Part shown: positions 30,853-41,114 of the stretch, piece by piece
Layout of the letters: each line of letters starts with the position of its first letter
Position numbering within the stretch: position 1 is the first letter of the stretch
Assembly (NCBI GenBank): GCA_036924285.1
Contig: JAYKYS010000007.1
Location: 13,454,001 to 13,518,000 of the forward strand
Source: Asterella californica
Lineage: Eukaryota; Streptophyta; Marchantiopsida; Marchantiales; Aytoniaceae
DNA length: 64,000 nucleotides
Reading direction: 5' to 3'
Notes under the pieces: model-generated
Seen by the model: the letters and a program-made list of their open reading frames with translations, nothing else
Told to the model about the DNA's origin: nothing
Databases searched by the model: none
Program-made: the position numbers and the translations under genes

Positions 30853-31623
30853 CTCACCCCCACTTTGGAGGTTGATGCCCTCATCAACAATGATCCTTTA
30901 AGTTAACACCAAGTTCAAAATGGGTAGCCAACCCCTTGACGTCAGAATTGCATTCTGGTAGCTAATCCGCAATTCCCTTTTTGGCTTGAGTCTTAAGTTG
31001 TCGCTAGAACACGTAGAAAATTTCAACTAGTCTCGGGAAAAGCCTTACCTTTTTGGCTTACCCGAAACAAAACTAGTTGACAGTTTCTAAACATTCTACT
31101 TAAGACTCTAACTTGCTAACTATAAGTATTCACACCTACTTACAAGGTCCCCCGAAACTCACTTTCTGGTCGCAATCTGATTTGACTTAGACGCGTGACT
31201 AAGTTTACTTTGCAGTTAAAAAACCGCAAAGCAAGATCACCCCAAGCCCCAAGACAAGTATGAAATTTCATACTTGCTTTGCCAACGCTACGGCAAACTT
31301 AAGTCTTGACATCAAGACTTAGTCTTGACATCAAGACTTAGTCTTGACATCAAGACTTAGTCTTGATTTAGATGCTTATCCAAACCAGCTCGCTTCCTTT
31401 GAGTGTGCTTCGTTCCTCCCCTTGACAACATCCTAGGCATCTGATCAGAACTAGTCATAGCCATGCACTACCAATACACTTAGACAATTTTTCAAGAAAC
31501 AAAATATTTATTTCCAAATACAAGACAAGCTACAAAGTCCATCGGCCCAAATCATCTCAAGTTGCTACTCGTATGGTTTGACGTTCCTTCACTCCTCGCT
31601 GGAAGGAGATGTCCTCATCTTTG
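30853..31623 (-). other. Polypurine tract and 3' untranslated region of element D
   Basis: Next to the LTR the minus strand reads CCAAAGTGGGGGTGAG, a polypurine tract (30853-30868). The remaining 750 bases have no coding frame. They hold a perfect 22-base palindrome (31255-31276) and a 19-base tandem repeat of three palindromic units (31302-31358). Confidence 0.7.
31302..31367. repeat. 19-bp tandem repeat of palindromic units
   Basis: AGTCTTGACATCAAGACTT is repeated three times without change (31302, 31321, 31340), followed by a partial copy. Each unit folds back on itself with an 8-base stem (AGTCTTGA/TCAAGACT). It lies in the 3' untranslated region of D and is absent from the retained part of D2. 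Confidence 0.9.
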
Positions 31624-32073
31624 CTAACGCCTTTGTTGTCCTTGTCGCCGTTTGAAGAGGTCTAATACTTCGTTCGCATGTGCGAGATCTTCCTCTGGCA
31701 CCCAAGTTGCTTCCTTCAAATGGTAACCACGCCATTTGACCAAGTACTCCATCCGGTTGGATTTGCGCCGAGATCTCAAAATGGACTCCACCTCATATTC
31801 TGCTTCGCCTTGCACGACATCAGGTTGAGGCCTGAGTACCTGTTTGCGCTCCGATCGCAAATCATCCTTGAAGTGTTTCTTTAATAAAGAAACATGGAAA
31901 GTCGGATGCAACTGCCACTCGCGAGGAAGGTCTAATGTATAGACGTCTTCGTGCGGATTCTTCACAATGACAAAAGGTCCCGCGAACTTCGATGAAAACT
32001 TCGCCGATATTTCTTTCGGAAGTGTGAAGTTTTTCGTACTTAACCATACTTCTTCGCCCACTTGCAACTTCAC
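31624..32073 (-). CDS. pol: Integrase end and chromodomain of element D
   Basis: 149-codon frame. GEEVWLSTKNFTLPKEISAK and KFAGPFVIVKNPHEDVYTLD form the GPY/F module. WQLHPTFHVSLLKKHFKDD follows, and residues about 93-145 are a chromodomain (EVESILRSRRKSNRMEYLVK, WRGYHLKEATWVPEEDL). The chromodomain would steer integration by binding histone marks. The carboxyl end is intact. A frameshift separates it from the core frame upstream. Confidence 0.9.
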   Translation of the reverse strand: MKLQVGEEVWLSTKNFTLPKEISAKFSSKFAGPFVIVKNPHEDVYTLDLPREWQLHPTFHVSLLKKHFKDDLRSERKQVLRPQPDVVQGEAEYEVESILRSRRKSNRMEYLVKWRGYHLKEATWVPEEDLAHANEVLDLFKRRQGQQRR

Positions 32074-32133
32074 TTGCCGCCGATGCTTGTTTACCTGCTT
32101 CGTGTCGTTGCTGCGCCTTCTCGAGGTTTTTCT

Positions 32134-32973
32134 TTACTTGCTCCTCGCGCCGCTGCATTGCCGCCACCAACTCTTCAGCTGATGTTTGCCGTGTTCTTGG
32201 TCGTGCCGATGTAGAACTCCCTGCAAGGTCAAGTCAAGAGGTCTTTCTGGCTCACGTCCGTAAGTCAGCAAGAAAGGCGATTCACCGGTTGCCAAATGCT
32301 TCGTGAAATTGTAGCAATACTCCGCAAGACTAAGCCACTCCGCCCAATCACTTTGGTCCACGCTCACATAATTCCTCAAGTATTGATTCAGAACCGAGTT
32401 AACTCGTTCCGTTTGTCCATCTGTTTCCGGATGAAAGGCGGTTCTTAATTTTAACTTAGTCCTCAATTTTTGGAATAAATGTTTCCAAAAGGCACTTGTG
32501 AACTTAGAGTCTCTATCTGAAATGATACTCCGAGGTAATCCATGTGAACGCCACCAAGTATCCCGGAACAACCGAGAAGTCGTGAACGCTGTTGCAGTGT
32601 CCAAGGTCGGAGCAAACTTCGCTAGTTTGCTAAACCGATCAACTATCACAAAAATCGTGTTGTATCCATTCGAGTCAGGCAGAGAGGTAATGAAGTCCAT
32701 GCTGATGCTTTCCCAAGGTCTGGTTGGAATCGGCAGAGGATGAAGCAACCCTTGTTTCTTCTCGTAAGAAACGCGGTTCGCTTGACAGGTTACACATGTT
32801 TTCACAAAGTGGGCAACATTGTCTTTCATGTGGGGCCAATAAACCTTTTTAGCTATCACTGCTAAAGTGGACTTTTCTCCTTTATGGCCTGATAAGGGCG
32901 CATCGTGAGATTCTTTTAACAACTTGGTCCTAAGTTTTCCTTGTCCCACATAAACCCGACTTTGCTTGAACAT
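32134..32973 (-). CDS. pol: Integrase zinc domain and catalytic core of element D
   Basis: 279-codon frame. The HHCC domain reads HDAPLSGHKG and CVTCQANR. The DDE core has Asp in SMDFITSLPDSNGY, Asp in IISDRDSKFTSAFW and Glu in HPETDGQTERVNS. All catalytic residues are present. The end contains YGREPERPLDLTL, then shifts frame to 31624-32073. Confidence 0.9.
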   Translation of the reverse strand: MFKQSRVYVGQGKLRTKLLKESHDAPLSGHKGEKSTLAVIAKKVYWPHMKDNVAHFVKTCVTCQANRVSYEKKQGLLHPLPIPTRPWESISMDFITSLPDSNGYNTIFVIVDRFSKLAKFAPTLDTATAFTTSRLFRDTWWRSHGLPRSIISDRDSKFTSAFWKHLFQKLRTKLKLRTAFHPETDGQTERVNSVLNQYLRNYVSVDQSDWAEWLSLAEYCYNFTKHLATGESPFLLTYGREPERPLDLTLQGVLHRHDQEHGKHQLKSWWRQCSGARSK

Positions 32974-33335
32974 GAGTAAACCATGTCTTCAACTTCACTC
33001 CTCGCTTGAGTTGTTCCAAGTACTCCTTCGGTTGGTCATCGCCCATGTAGCCTTCACGTATTCGCCTCTCCAAGTCTGACTCCTTGGGATACATAGCGCG
33101 CAAAATCTGTGTTGACGATGGAAGATATTCCTCCATACGACTCAAGGCGTCAGGAACCACATTGTTCTTTCCCGCTTTGTGGATTAACTCCACGTTCATG
33201 AGCGCCATGCCACCGCAGTTGCTTTGGCGTCACCCGATCTTGTGTCTCAAAGTACTTGAGCAAAATATTATCAGTATACACTTGGGTTTTGTGAAGGCCC
33301 AAGTAATGCCGCCATTTCCTCAAGCAATGAACCAC
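32930..33335 (-). pseudogene. pol: RNase H end and tether of element D
   Basis: Two overlapping minus frames (33150-33335 and 32930-33208) carry the end of RNase H. One has LRKWRHYLGLHKTQVYTDN, and the other has ELIHKAGKNNVVPDALSRME, the conserved HxxGxxNxxxDxLSR block. A shift near 33200 separates them. A further break at 33365 separates them from RT. Confidence 0.8.
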
Positions 33336-33362
33336 CGCAAACAGTTCCTTCTCGTGAGTCGG

Positions 33363-34019
33363 TCATCGACTCTCTGTCCCAGATAGCTTCTTGCTTTTGT
33401 ACGCTACAGGTTTTCCATCCTGCACCAACACTCTGTCAATCGCATAGTCGCTCGCATCGGTATGCACTTCGAATGGTTTCTCGAACTCCGGCAGCTTCAA
33501 AACTGACGCCTTTGACAAAATAGTTTTGATCGTCTGAAACGCATCATCCACCTCCTTGGTCCAACTTACCTGTGCGTCTTTGCCCGTCCAGTCTGTCAGC
33601 GGCTTCGCGATCTTTGAAAACCCCTTCACATACTTACGGTAGAACTGCGCCAATCCTAAGAATCGCCGCATCCCCTTCACTGTAGTCGGAGGCTCCCAAG
33701 TCACAATCGCGTCCACCTTCTGCATATCCGAGCCGACTCCTAAAGCACTAATGACATGTCCCAAGAAGTTAATACGCTCCAAACCAAACTCACTCTTGTC
33801 AATGTTGGCAAACAGCTTATGCTCCCGCAGCTTCGTCAACACCAGCCTTAGCTGCTCCGCGTGCGACTCCAAGATTTTGGAATAGATCAAGATGTCGTCG
33901 ATGTAAACGATGACAAACTCATCCATCTCCTCGCGAAAAATTGTGTTCATCAATGTAGTGAACGTCGAAGGGGCATTGCAGAGTCCAAATGACATCACCA
34001 TCCGTATCTGGTTTGACAA
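33363..34019 (-). CDS. pol: RT palm and RNase H start of element D
   Basis: 218-codon frame. It has [15 protein letters not shown] and the catalytic block [14 protein letters not shown], then [30 protein letters not shown] and RNase H start [20 protein letters not shown]. The RT YIDD is intact. A small deletion at about 34010 shifts it out of frame with the upstream gag-protease-RT frame. Confidence 0.88.
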   Translation of the reverse strand: MSNQIRMVMSFGLCNAPSTFTTLMNTIFREEMDEFVIVYIDDILIYSKILESHAEQLRLVLTKLREHKLFANIDKSEFGLERINFLGHVISALGVGSDMQKVDAIVTWEPPTTVKGMRRFLGLAQFYRKYVKGFSKIAKPLTDWTGKDAQVSWTKEVDDAFQTIKTILSKASVLKLPEFEKPFEVHTDASDYAIDRVLVQDGKPVAYKSKKLSGTESR

Positions 34020-36160
34020 GCGGTCTTCTCAACATCTGGATCAGCTATCCGGATCTGGTAATATCCTGACTTCAAGTCTATCTTGCTGAAGTACTTTGCG
34101 CCCGCTAGCCTATCAAAGAGGTCGTCTATCCTTGGCAAAGGATAATTATTCTTCACCGTCACCTTATTGAGTGCACGATAATCTACGCAGAGTCGTAACT
34201 TCCCATCCTTCTTCTTTGCAAAAAGAACTGGGGCTCCATAAGATGACTTGCTGGTTCGAATATATCCCCGCGCTAATAGCTCGCCGAGTTGTCGTTTCAA
34301 TTCAAGGAGTTCCACCTGATTGAGTCGGTACGGGGCTTTGGAAGGTGGTTCCGACTCTGGCAAGACCTCGATCTTGTGATCCACCACCCGCCTTGGAGGT
34401 AACTTAGCAGGTAACTCATCCGTCAAGACATCCTCAAACTCCTTAATCACTTCACGAAGCACCTTCGGAAGTTTAGTCGCGTCTCTTGATGTTTCCTCTT
34501 GTCTGTCACCCGCCATCAAATCTGCAACCCGCATCAAACACATGACCCCGTCGTTGAAGTCCATCTGTTTGCCTTTGATCAAATTCATCGCAAAGTCGTC
34601 AATTTTCTGCGCCTTCCGGATCAACCTCACTCCCAGCTTCCGTCCTTTAACTCTGACATTCAACCTCAAAGGTCTCCGTCTAAGTTCCACGTCGAACCTA
34701 TCTAAGAAAGTGTTCCCCAAAACCGCATGGATATCATCCATCTCGCACACCGTGAAGTTCTCTGTGAACTCCAACTTCTCACACGCAAATCGTACGTCCA
34801 AGGCCACTTCAGAAGTTTGGTACGTCTTGCCCTTGGCAAAGCGCACCTGAATAGGCTTGTCTGCCTTGGAGGTAGACAAGCCCAACTTCTTCACCAACTT
34901 TGGACTTATGAAGGAGTGAGTCGCTCCTGTGTCCACAAGAAAAGTAACATCACGATTAGCAACTTTGGCTTGTAGAAACATCAATCCCTGCGTCTTCTTC
35001 GTGGTTCTCAAGGTCACAGTCATCTGGCCCTCCAACAAGTCCTTTGCAACAAATGCATTCATGCTACAGTTACTAGCCTTAGGTTTCATGCACCCCTTAG
35101 CAATATGACCCGCCTCGCCACAGTTGTAGCAAGTAAACTTAGCGCCATTGCCCTTCGGAGGTATTTGCCCCTTAGGTTTTACTCCTGTTTGCTGTCGCTT
35201 TGCTGCCGATGCAGAAGTATCGTTCCGATCCTTCTCACCCCCATCCCACTGTCGCTTGAAGCCCTTGTTCTTCTTCTGGAACTTGTCCGTGCTGCGTGGT
35301 TCAAAGGGTTTCTGTTGCTGGACTTTGTCGTCCTCAATTCGCTCCGCTAGCTTCAAAAGTTCGGCACTTGTCGCAGGTAGCTCCGGCATCCGAAAGAGAG
35401 CCTTCTCCGAGCTTGACTTGAGTCCCCCGATAAATATACATATTTTGTTCTCCTCAGTCCACTTGGAGAACGAGTCCAGCTTGGCACTGAACTCGCGCAC
35501 ATAAGCGCTTAAGGTCCATGTCTGCTTCAGCCGAACTAACTCAACACCGTCCCGAATCCTTTGATACTCTGGAGTGAATCGTCTTGCGAGCAACTCCTTG
35601 AACTCTTTCCAACCAAACGCCGAGACGGTCAAAGCATGCTCATCCCTGTATGCGGTCCACCAGAGAAGCGCATGGTCCTTCAGGAACGTAACCGCCGCTC
35701 TCACCTTGTCTGACTCCTGAGCCTGATGCGCTTCAAAGTATAGGTCCAACTCAGTTAAGAAATCCTTAACCTTACGAGTCCCTCCTATACCTGTAAACGG
35801 GGTCGACAAATTCGTCTTACAAAGCTTTTTGGTAGACGAGGAACTTCCTCGGCCTGCCTCAAGCTCAGCGATACGTTTATCCCTGGAGGCCATACCTTCC
35901 TGCATGGTCTTCATCATCTTGATGAGTTCTGCATACAAGGCTCCTTGACTTCCCGCGCCTGCATCGTTGGACACCGTTGGCAAGACTCCATCTTGCTGCA
36001 GTGGTGCCGCAGCTGGTACAGGGCTCCCTTGACGTTGGGGCGAAGGTTGTCGATTGTCGTCCCCTGACTGTGCCTCGAGACTAGCTCGAGTCGATCTGCT
36101 CCCGTTAGCCGCTCCTCGTTTCTTGGTCTTCCTCTTGGAACTCTGTCCTTCTTCGGCCAT
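33995..36160 (-). CDS. gag-pol: Gag, protease and RT amino part of element D
   Basis: 721-codon frame starting [20 protein letters not shown]. Residues about 105-300 are the gag domain ([60 protein letters not shown]). A zinc knuckle [14 protein letters not shown] is near residue 344, and the protease active site [10 protein letters not shown] is near 408. RT begins near 580, with [20 protein letters not shown], then [20 protein letters not shown] and [13 protein letters not shown]. The frame ends at a lesion just before the palm. A single long gag-pol frame is normal for chromoviruses. Confidence 0.92.
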   Translation of the reverse strand: MAEEGQSSKRKTKKRGAANGSRSTRASLEAQSGDDNRQPSPQRQGSPVPAAAPLQQDGVLPTVSNDAGAGSQGALYAELIKMMKTMQEGMASRDKRIAELEAGRGSSSSTKKLCKTNLSTPFTGIGGTRKVKDFLTELDLYFEAHQAQESDKVRAAVTFLKDHALLWWTAYRDEHALTVSAFGWKEFKELLARRFTPEYQRIRDGVELVRLKQTWTLSAYVREFSAKLDSFSKWTEENKICIFIGGLKSSSEKALFRMPELPATSAELLKLAERIEDDKVQQQKPFEPRSTDKFQKKNKGFKRQWDGGEKDRNDTSASAAKRQQTGVKPKGQIPPKGNGAKFTCYNCGEAGHIAKGCMKPKASNCSMNAFVAKDLLEGQMTVTLRTTKKTQGLMFLQAKVANRDVTFLVDTGATHSFISPKLVKKLGLSTSKADKPIQVRFAKGKTYQTSEVALDVRFACEKLEFTENFTVCEMDDIHAVLGNTFLDRFDVELRRRPLRLNVRVKGRKLGVRLIRKAQKIDDFAMNLIKGKQMDFNDGVMCLMRVADLMAGDRQEETSRDATKLPKVLREVIKEFEDVLTDELPAKLPPRRVVDHKIEVLPESEPPSKAPYRLNQVELLELKRQLGELLARGYIRTSKSSYGAPVLFAKKKDGKLRLCVDYRALNKVTVKNNYPLPRIDDLFDRLAGAKYFSKIDLKSGYYQIRIADPDVEKTACQTRYGW

Positions 36161-36261
36161 CGCTCCAAGTATTCACCTAGAAACGCTGATCCGCTTCGTG
36201 TCTCACGTCCCTCCTCAAGCGTCGAGCCTTCAACCGCTACCTCAAGTTCTCGCTCACCGAA

Positions 36262-36279
36262 GCGTCGGCTCTAATATCA
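36262..36279 (-). promoter_or_regulatory. Primer-binding site of element D, initiator-Met type
   Basis: The minus strand reads TGATATTAGAGCCGACGC, two to three bases after the 5' LTR. It resembles TGGTATCAGAGC, the usual plant site complementary to initiator tRNA-Met, with about three mismatches. Confidence 0.6.
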
Positions 36280-36281
36280 CT

Positions 36282-37395
36282 TTTCGCGCACCTACCGCCT
36301 TGTTGCGCCAACGGAAGCTCTAACTCGGTAGGTCGTAAAACTTTACACCGCTAACCTGCAAACACGATCACAAATTAGCGTCCATGCACCACTTACCTTA
36401 TCTCAGTTGGTCCGGACCGGAGCCGGACCATCTCCCTAATCATCAAGCTCAGCATTCCCTAAGTCCCGACCTAGACCCGTCTAGACCGGCCCCAAACATG
36501 AGCAAGTCACAAGATGACTTGGGGCGGACTTCCCATAAAGTCCAGGGTCCTAAACGGTGCCTCCAGCACACCTAGCGGCCCAACCGCCCGTGATGTCCGT
36601 CTGGGTCTAGGCTCCCGAACGGTGGTCTAACCCGCCAACTCGTTCTCTAGTCTTGCCCCAGCCCTTACATCGTTCCTAAGTCTAGACGTCCAAGTCTAGA
36701 TCGGAACGGCCTTGGAACTGACCTAGCCATCACCTCATGCCCCCAGAGTCCGCCCGCCGAACCCTGGGGTCGGGTGACTCGTCCTGGCCCACCCAGGCAT
36801 CGAGCCCCCCCTCATATATACTTCTGGGGATCGGTGGCCCCGTCCTCCTCTTTGGTCCCTGAAATTTATACCACAACTCGATTGTGGTTCGGCCATAACT
36901 TCCAGCTCGGAGGTCAGATCGAGGAGTGTTATATATCACTGGAAAGCTCTCGACGAGACCTTTCCAATGATACCTCACTCGCCTCGAGTTCTTACGTGGA
37001 GCTCCGTCCACGACCTAAAACGTCCTTGGAGCTCCAACACTTAGCCATTTTCCGAAAACCTGTGGTCCAGACCCAGACTTGAACCCTGTGGTTCGTCTGC
37101 GTCTCGGACCCACGTCTCGGTCCCACGTCTCGGACCCACGTTTGAGACTCATGTTTCAGCCCGTTCCCAGACTCGCCCCCTTAGGTCAGCGTTAGTCTAG
37201 GGCCCTCTTGGAGTAGGCCCTTATGTCCTAACTCAAGGTTCCAACCTTGGTTCAGAGAACCACTTAGGGTTCATCTGATCCCGACTTCCCGGTCAAGTCG
37301 TTAAGTCCTACTCGCAGCGTTCACAACCTAGCGCAAGTCCGCTAGGATTCTGCTGTTCGCGTCTGCGCCCGATCTTGGGAATGAGGGGCGCGACA
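36282..37395 (-). repeat. 5' LTR of element D
   Basis: On the minus strand it starts TGTCGCGCCCCTCATTC at 37395 and ends GGTGCGCGAAA at 36282. The terminal inverted match is TGTCGCGC/GCGCGAAA, one base off perfect. It is flanked on the right by TAATA, the target duplication. Confidence 0.9.
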
Positions 37396-37558
37396 TAATA
37401 CTAGATCCGGCAGACCGAATGACTGAACAACCGATCACAGGTTCGGAACATCTTCTTCTCCTACTTCCCGTTGTACTCACTGCAGTCTTCCAAGATCGAG
37501 TCTTCCAAGAAGCTCTTGGAAGCGGGGAAGTGGCTTCTTCCTGTTCCCCCTGATGTAT

Positions 37559-37886
37559 CTTATCAGCTTCTGGTTGCGGTTCCTGTCTTCTAGCAAGATA
37601 GAGTCCCACAACACATTCAACTACAATCGAAGTTAGTTCGAAATGAAACTAACTACTGGCAAACAGATCTAGGAAGCTTAGAACAGAAGTTACTGCGACA
37701 CTACATATAGTGAGCACCATTTTTGGCACCGCTGCCGAGGATTTCATCTTAGTAACTTCTGTTCTAAGCTTCCTAGATCTGTTTGCCAGTAGTTAGTTTC
37801 ATTTCGAACTAACTTCGATTGTAGTTGAATGTGTTGTGGGACTCTATCTTGCTAGAAGACAGGAACCGCAACCAGAAGCTGATAAG
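37559..37886. repeat. 136-bp perfect inverted repeat around a flipped primer site
   Basis: Arms 37559-37694 and 37751-37886 are exact reverse complements over 136 bases. The 56-base centre holds the LTR end and primer-binding site of the A/C family (TGGCACCGCTGCCGAGGAT at 37724-37742) in plus orientation, opposite to the rest of element C. The arm is the element's leader sequence. The left arm is in the correct orientation for C and the right arm is the inverted copy. Confidence 0.95.
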
Positions 37887-39758
37887 TAGTGTGTATATGT
37901 AGTGTCGCAGGAACTTCTGAGCACCATTTGCCCATTTAGTATATAAGATATGGTTCCCACAGAGGATTTGCACAAGTAACGCTGCTCTAAGTTCTAAGAT
38001 CTGTTCAAACACACAAACACACGAGTTTTGTCTAGAAATCCCGTCTTCTCACAAAACCCACGCGTCTTCCAGACACGCCGAAAGGTGCTCTGGACCTAAA
38101 CAAACAACTACTAACTAAAATATCACACAACTATTCACAGAGAAGCTCGAGAAGACGCTCTTCCTACTTCCATGTCACTTCTTCCGGTCTTCTCAATACC
38201 GTCTTCCCGAAGCAATTCTTGGCTTCTGGGGGTTCAACTCGGCTTCTCACACCTCCAGAAGACTGCTCCTACTTCGAAGAAGTCGACTAGCACGACTGTT
38301 ACACCTTACTCTCTCACTCACATTCCAACGGATTAGATTAATCACAGGGCGTATGTCCCCTGTAGCCTTCCCAGGCTTCTGTCTACGGACATGGTCTTCC
38401 TGCAGCACTACAACGACATTCACCTCCACAGAAGCTCAATAGAAGTCTCGGAAGCTCACTAGAAGAAGATAAAAAGATGGGGAAGATGAGAGAAGATGAG
38501 GAAGAAGAGGAAATCTAAACGAGAGAAAACAAGATGAAAAGGAGAAATTAAGATTCCAACAGGCTTCTAGTCCGGATCCTGACTAACAAGCCATCCCTGC
38601 TTGTAATAGTTTGGGAAGACAACAAACGTGCGTACAATTGCACCGTCTTCCACTTGAGGATGTCGTCTTTTGCTGTGGGAAGAAGGCTTCTTTCTTTTTC
38701 TCTTCGTTGCTCCGACTACTCTGTCTTCTGGGGTCCCTTACCCATAAGACCGTCCGTACGCAGATCCTAAGTGGTCTACTGGACGAGCCAAGCTGCAATC
38801 CATAACTGCTGACAGTCACCGCCACTCAAGAAGAACACTTCTCATGCACAATTGGGAGCGAATTCAAGAAAACCCACCACTCAGAAGACACGGATTAAGC
38901 TTCTGCACTTAAATCAGCAATCCATTCTCCGAGAAGAAGTCACATTGGCATTGGGAAGCTCACTTCCTCTACTTCATGCGCCTACTCCTCGTCACAACAG
39001 TCTAGCCAACAAGACTGCACGAGGATGCCGTTCTCTGTTCCTAAACTGTCCAGTACCTCTATCAACATCTTTGAACCACTGCTGGTACGAGCATGCAGAC
39101 CCCTCCGATATAATCCTAGTCTATTCGTATGTCTCTAACATCGGGTGTAGTGTGTGTGTGACTAACGAATTGGTTTTCCTACTCTTCGATCCTACTTATG
39201 CATCTACCACAAGGAAACAGAAGGAACCACCACCATGGAGAGAAAAGCTGCCTCTCCACATGCAAACGGTTTCCCCTGCCTATTCTTGCACTTCCTACTC
39301 TGCCACATGACTGCCTACTAATTTTACAATGAAAACTGCCACTCTTAAGATAGCATGTTCGGTTCCTACTAAATCTGGAATTGTCAACTTTGGTTACTAT
39401 CTACTCTGATTGCTCGGTGGCAATCTCTACCTGATCTGTCCCTATCGGAGCTCCTAACGTGGCTTCTGATAAGCTAGAGATCCCTGCGATTACCTCCGGT
39501 GTCACTGAGGTGGCTTCCTCCATAGTCGTCGCTGGTCCTACTGTCGCTGCTGCTGCTTCTTCCTCAGCTTCGGCTTCGACTTTACTCTACTTCTGCTTCT
39601 GCTTCGGAAGACGAAAGCGTCTTCTGGGAAGCGGAGTCGAGTGGTGCTTCCTCGCTCTTCTGAGACATTAGTTCGACACTGGGAGCCATGGTGACCTCAT
39701 ATGGGTCCGGGGAAGTCGCTTCCTCCACTCGGAATACTTGAGAAGACGGTTCTTCTTC

Positions 39759-41106
39759 CTATCTTCCAGAAGACATCCTGTCTTCCGGTGCGTCTTTCGG
39801 TGTCTTCTCGGCTTCCAACGCTGTCACTACCAAGTGGACAGCGAGGTCGAACTCCTCCTTCTCCAACCCAGATCCAGTCGATGGTGCTGGAGCTTGGGAA
39901 GATGCAGTTGTAGGTGGCGGAATCAAGGGAAGATCATAGAGTGTCTTCCCTCTATCTGTCGATCCAAATACCTGAACATGCTCGCCTTGCACTCTACCAA
40001 CATCGTCTTGGACTCGTTGTCCCATTCTCTAGCCAAGATAAGCAACTTCCTACCCGCGGTGAAGTTGAACTTCTTTCGAAGCGCTTCCGCCGACTGTGCT
40101 AGCATCTCCTACGCACGAGCTTCCGCTGCTTCTCGCTGCATCTTCTCAGCTGCAACTCGCGCTTTTGCGGCTTCCCGCTGCGTCTTCCATGTTGTCTTCT
40201 CCTCTGCGAGAAACGGTGATCTTCCCCCGCACTCGGAGAACCTCTTGATCACGCTGCTGTAGACGCGCCTGCAACTCCTAGTTGCCCTTCTTCAGTTGGG
40301 TCAGCTCCTTGGCAGAAGCGGCTGCTTCCGCCTTGTACCTCGCTACGAGCTTCTCCGTGGTGCGTAGACTAGCTTCTAGCTTCTTCTGACCTTCTTCCTG
40401 ACGTATCAAGGTGCACAGACCGAATCCAGACTGTAGCGGCTTCTCTTGAACCTTCACTCTCTTCTCCAGCAACTCCATAGCTGGCTGGATCTCTGCGTGG
40501 AAGAAGGCACTGAACTCTTCCAGCCTCCTTCCTGCGGAAGACAGGTTCATTTCCACAATCCGATCGGAGGTGGCGACCTTGTCTTCTAGAGGCAACGATA
40601 CCTCTTCCACCACTATGGTCTTCATCTTCTACACACGGGAAGAAGCTACTCTTCTCATCTTCCGGGGTGAAGATCTCTCCCCATGGTAGAAGCGGTCCTC
40701 TTTACTACGCTTCCTCGCGTCGCAGTAGGAGTATCCATCCATCCTTCGTCTTCAGGAGTCTTCGGAAGACTTCTTGGTGTGGCAAAAGCGGTCTTCTGCT
40801 CCGGTCGGATATTCAGCGGCTCTTTCTCCGATTCAGACTCCGATCTCGAATGAATGAAGGAGGTGGTCTTCCTAGGTATACTTCTAGGGCCCATCTTCCT
40901 CAGAGGCGTGGCATCTTCGACCCGCTAGAGTCATCTTCCCTCACCAGAAGCGTCTTCTGATGAGAGCGGAGCCTCAGCTGCGGCATCAGAGTGGGAGGGG
41001 CAGTTGCGGCTGCTGCTCGATCGTCTTCTTTCGAGGTCTCCTCCTTCGTCTCAGATTGCGCTGTTGGTCCATACTTCACCAACTGTCCTTCCGTGAGATC
41101 CCTCAT
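39759..41106 (-). pseudogene. LTR-encoded protein, 5' LTR copy (carboxyl part)
   Basis: The frames at 40900-41106, 40655-40894, 40278-40625, 39923-40105 and 39759-40025 follow the 3' LTR protein from DLTEGQLVKYGPTAQ through the coiled coil (EMNLSSAGRRLEEFSAFFHA) to the carboxyl region. Shifts and stops separate them. Amino-acid differences from the 16877-19075 copy are few. The amino end lies beyond element E at 45652-45858. Confidence 0.8.
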
Positions 41107-41114
41107 GGCTACGT

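Larger units (their letters stand above)
29750..37395 (-). mobile_element. Element D: near-complete Ty3 chromovirus
   Basis: Minus-strand element of 7.65 kb with two LTRs of about 1.1 kb and a 5-bp target duplication TAATA (29745-29749 and 37396-37400). The duplicated site lies in the leader of element C, whose uninterrupted form can be read in element A near 6325-6350. Gag, protease, RT, RNase H, integrase and chromodomain occur in order, broken by about four frame lesions. The primer site resembles the initiator-Met type. This is the youngest clearly dated insertion in C. Confidence 0.92.
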
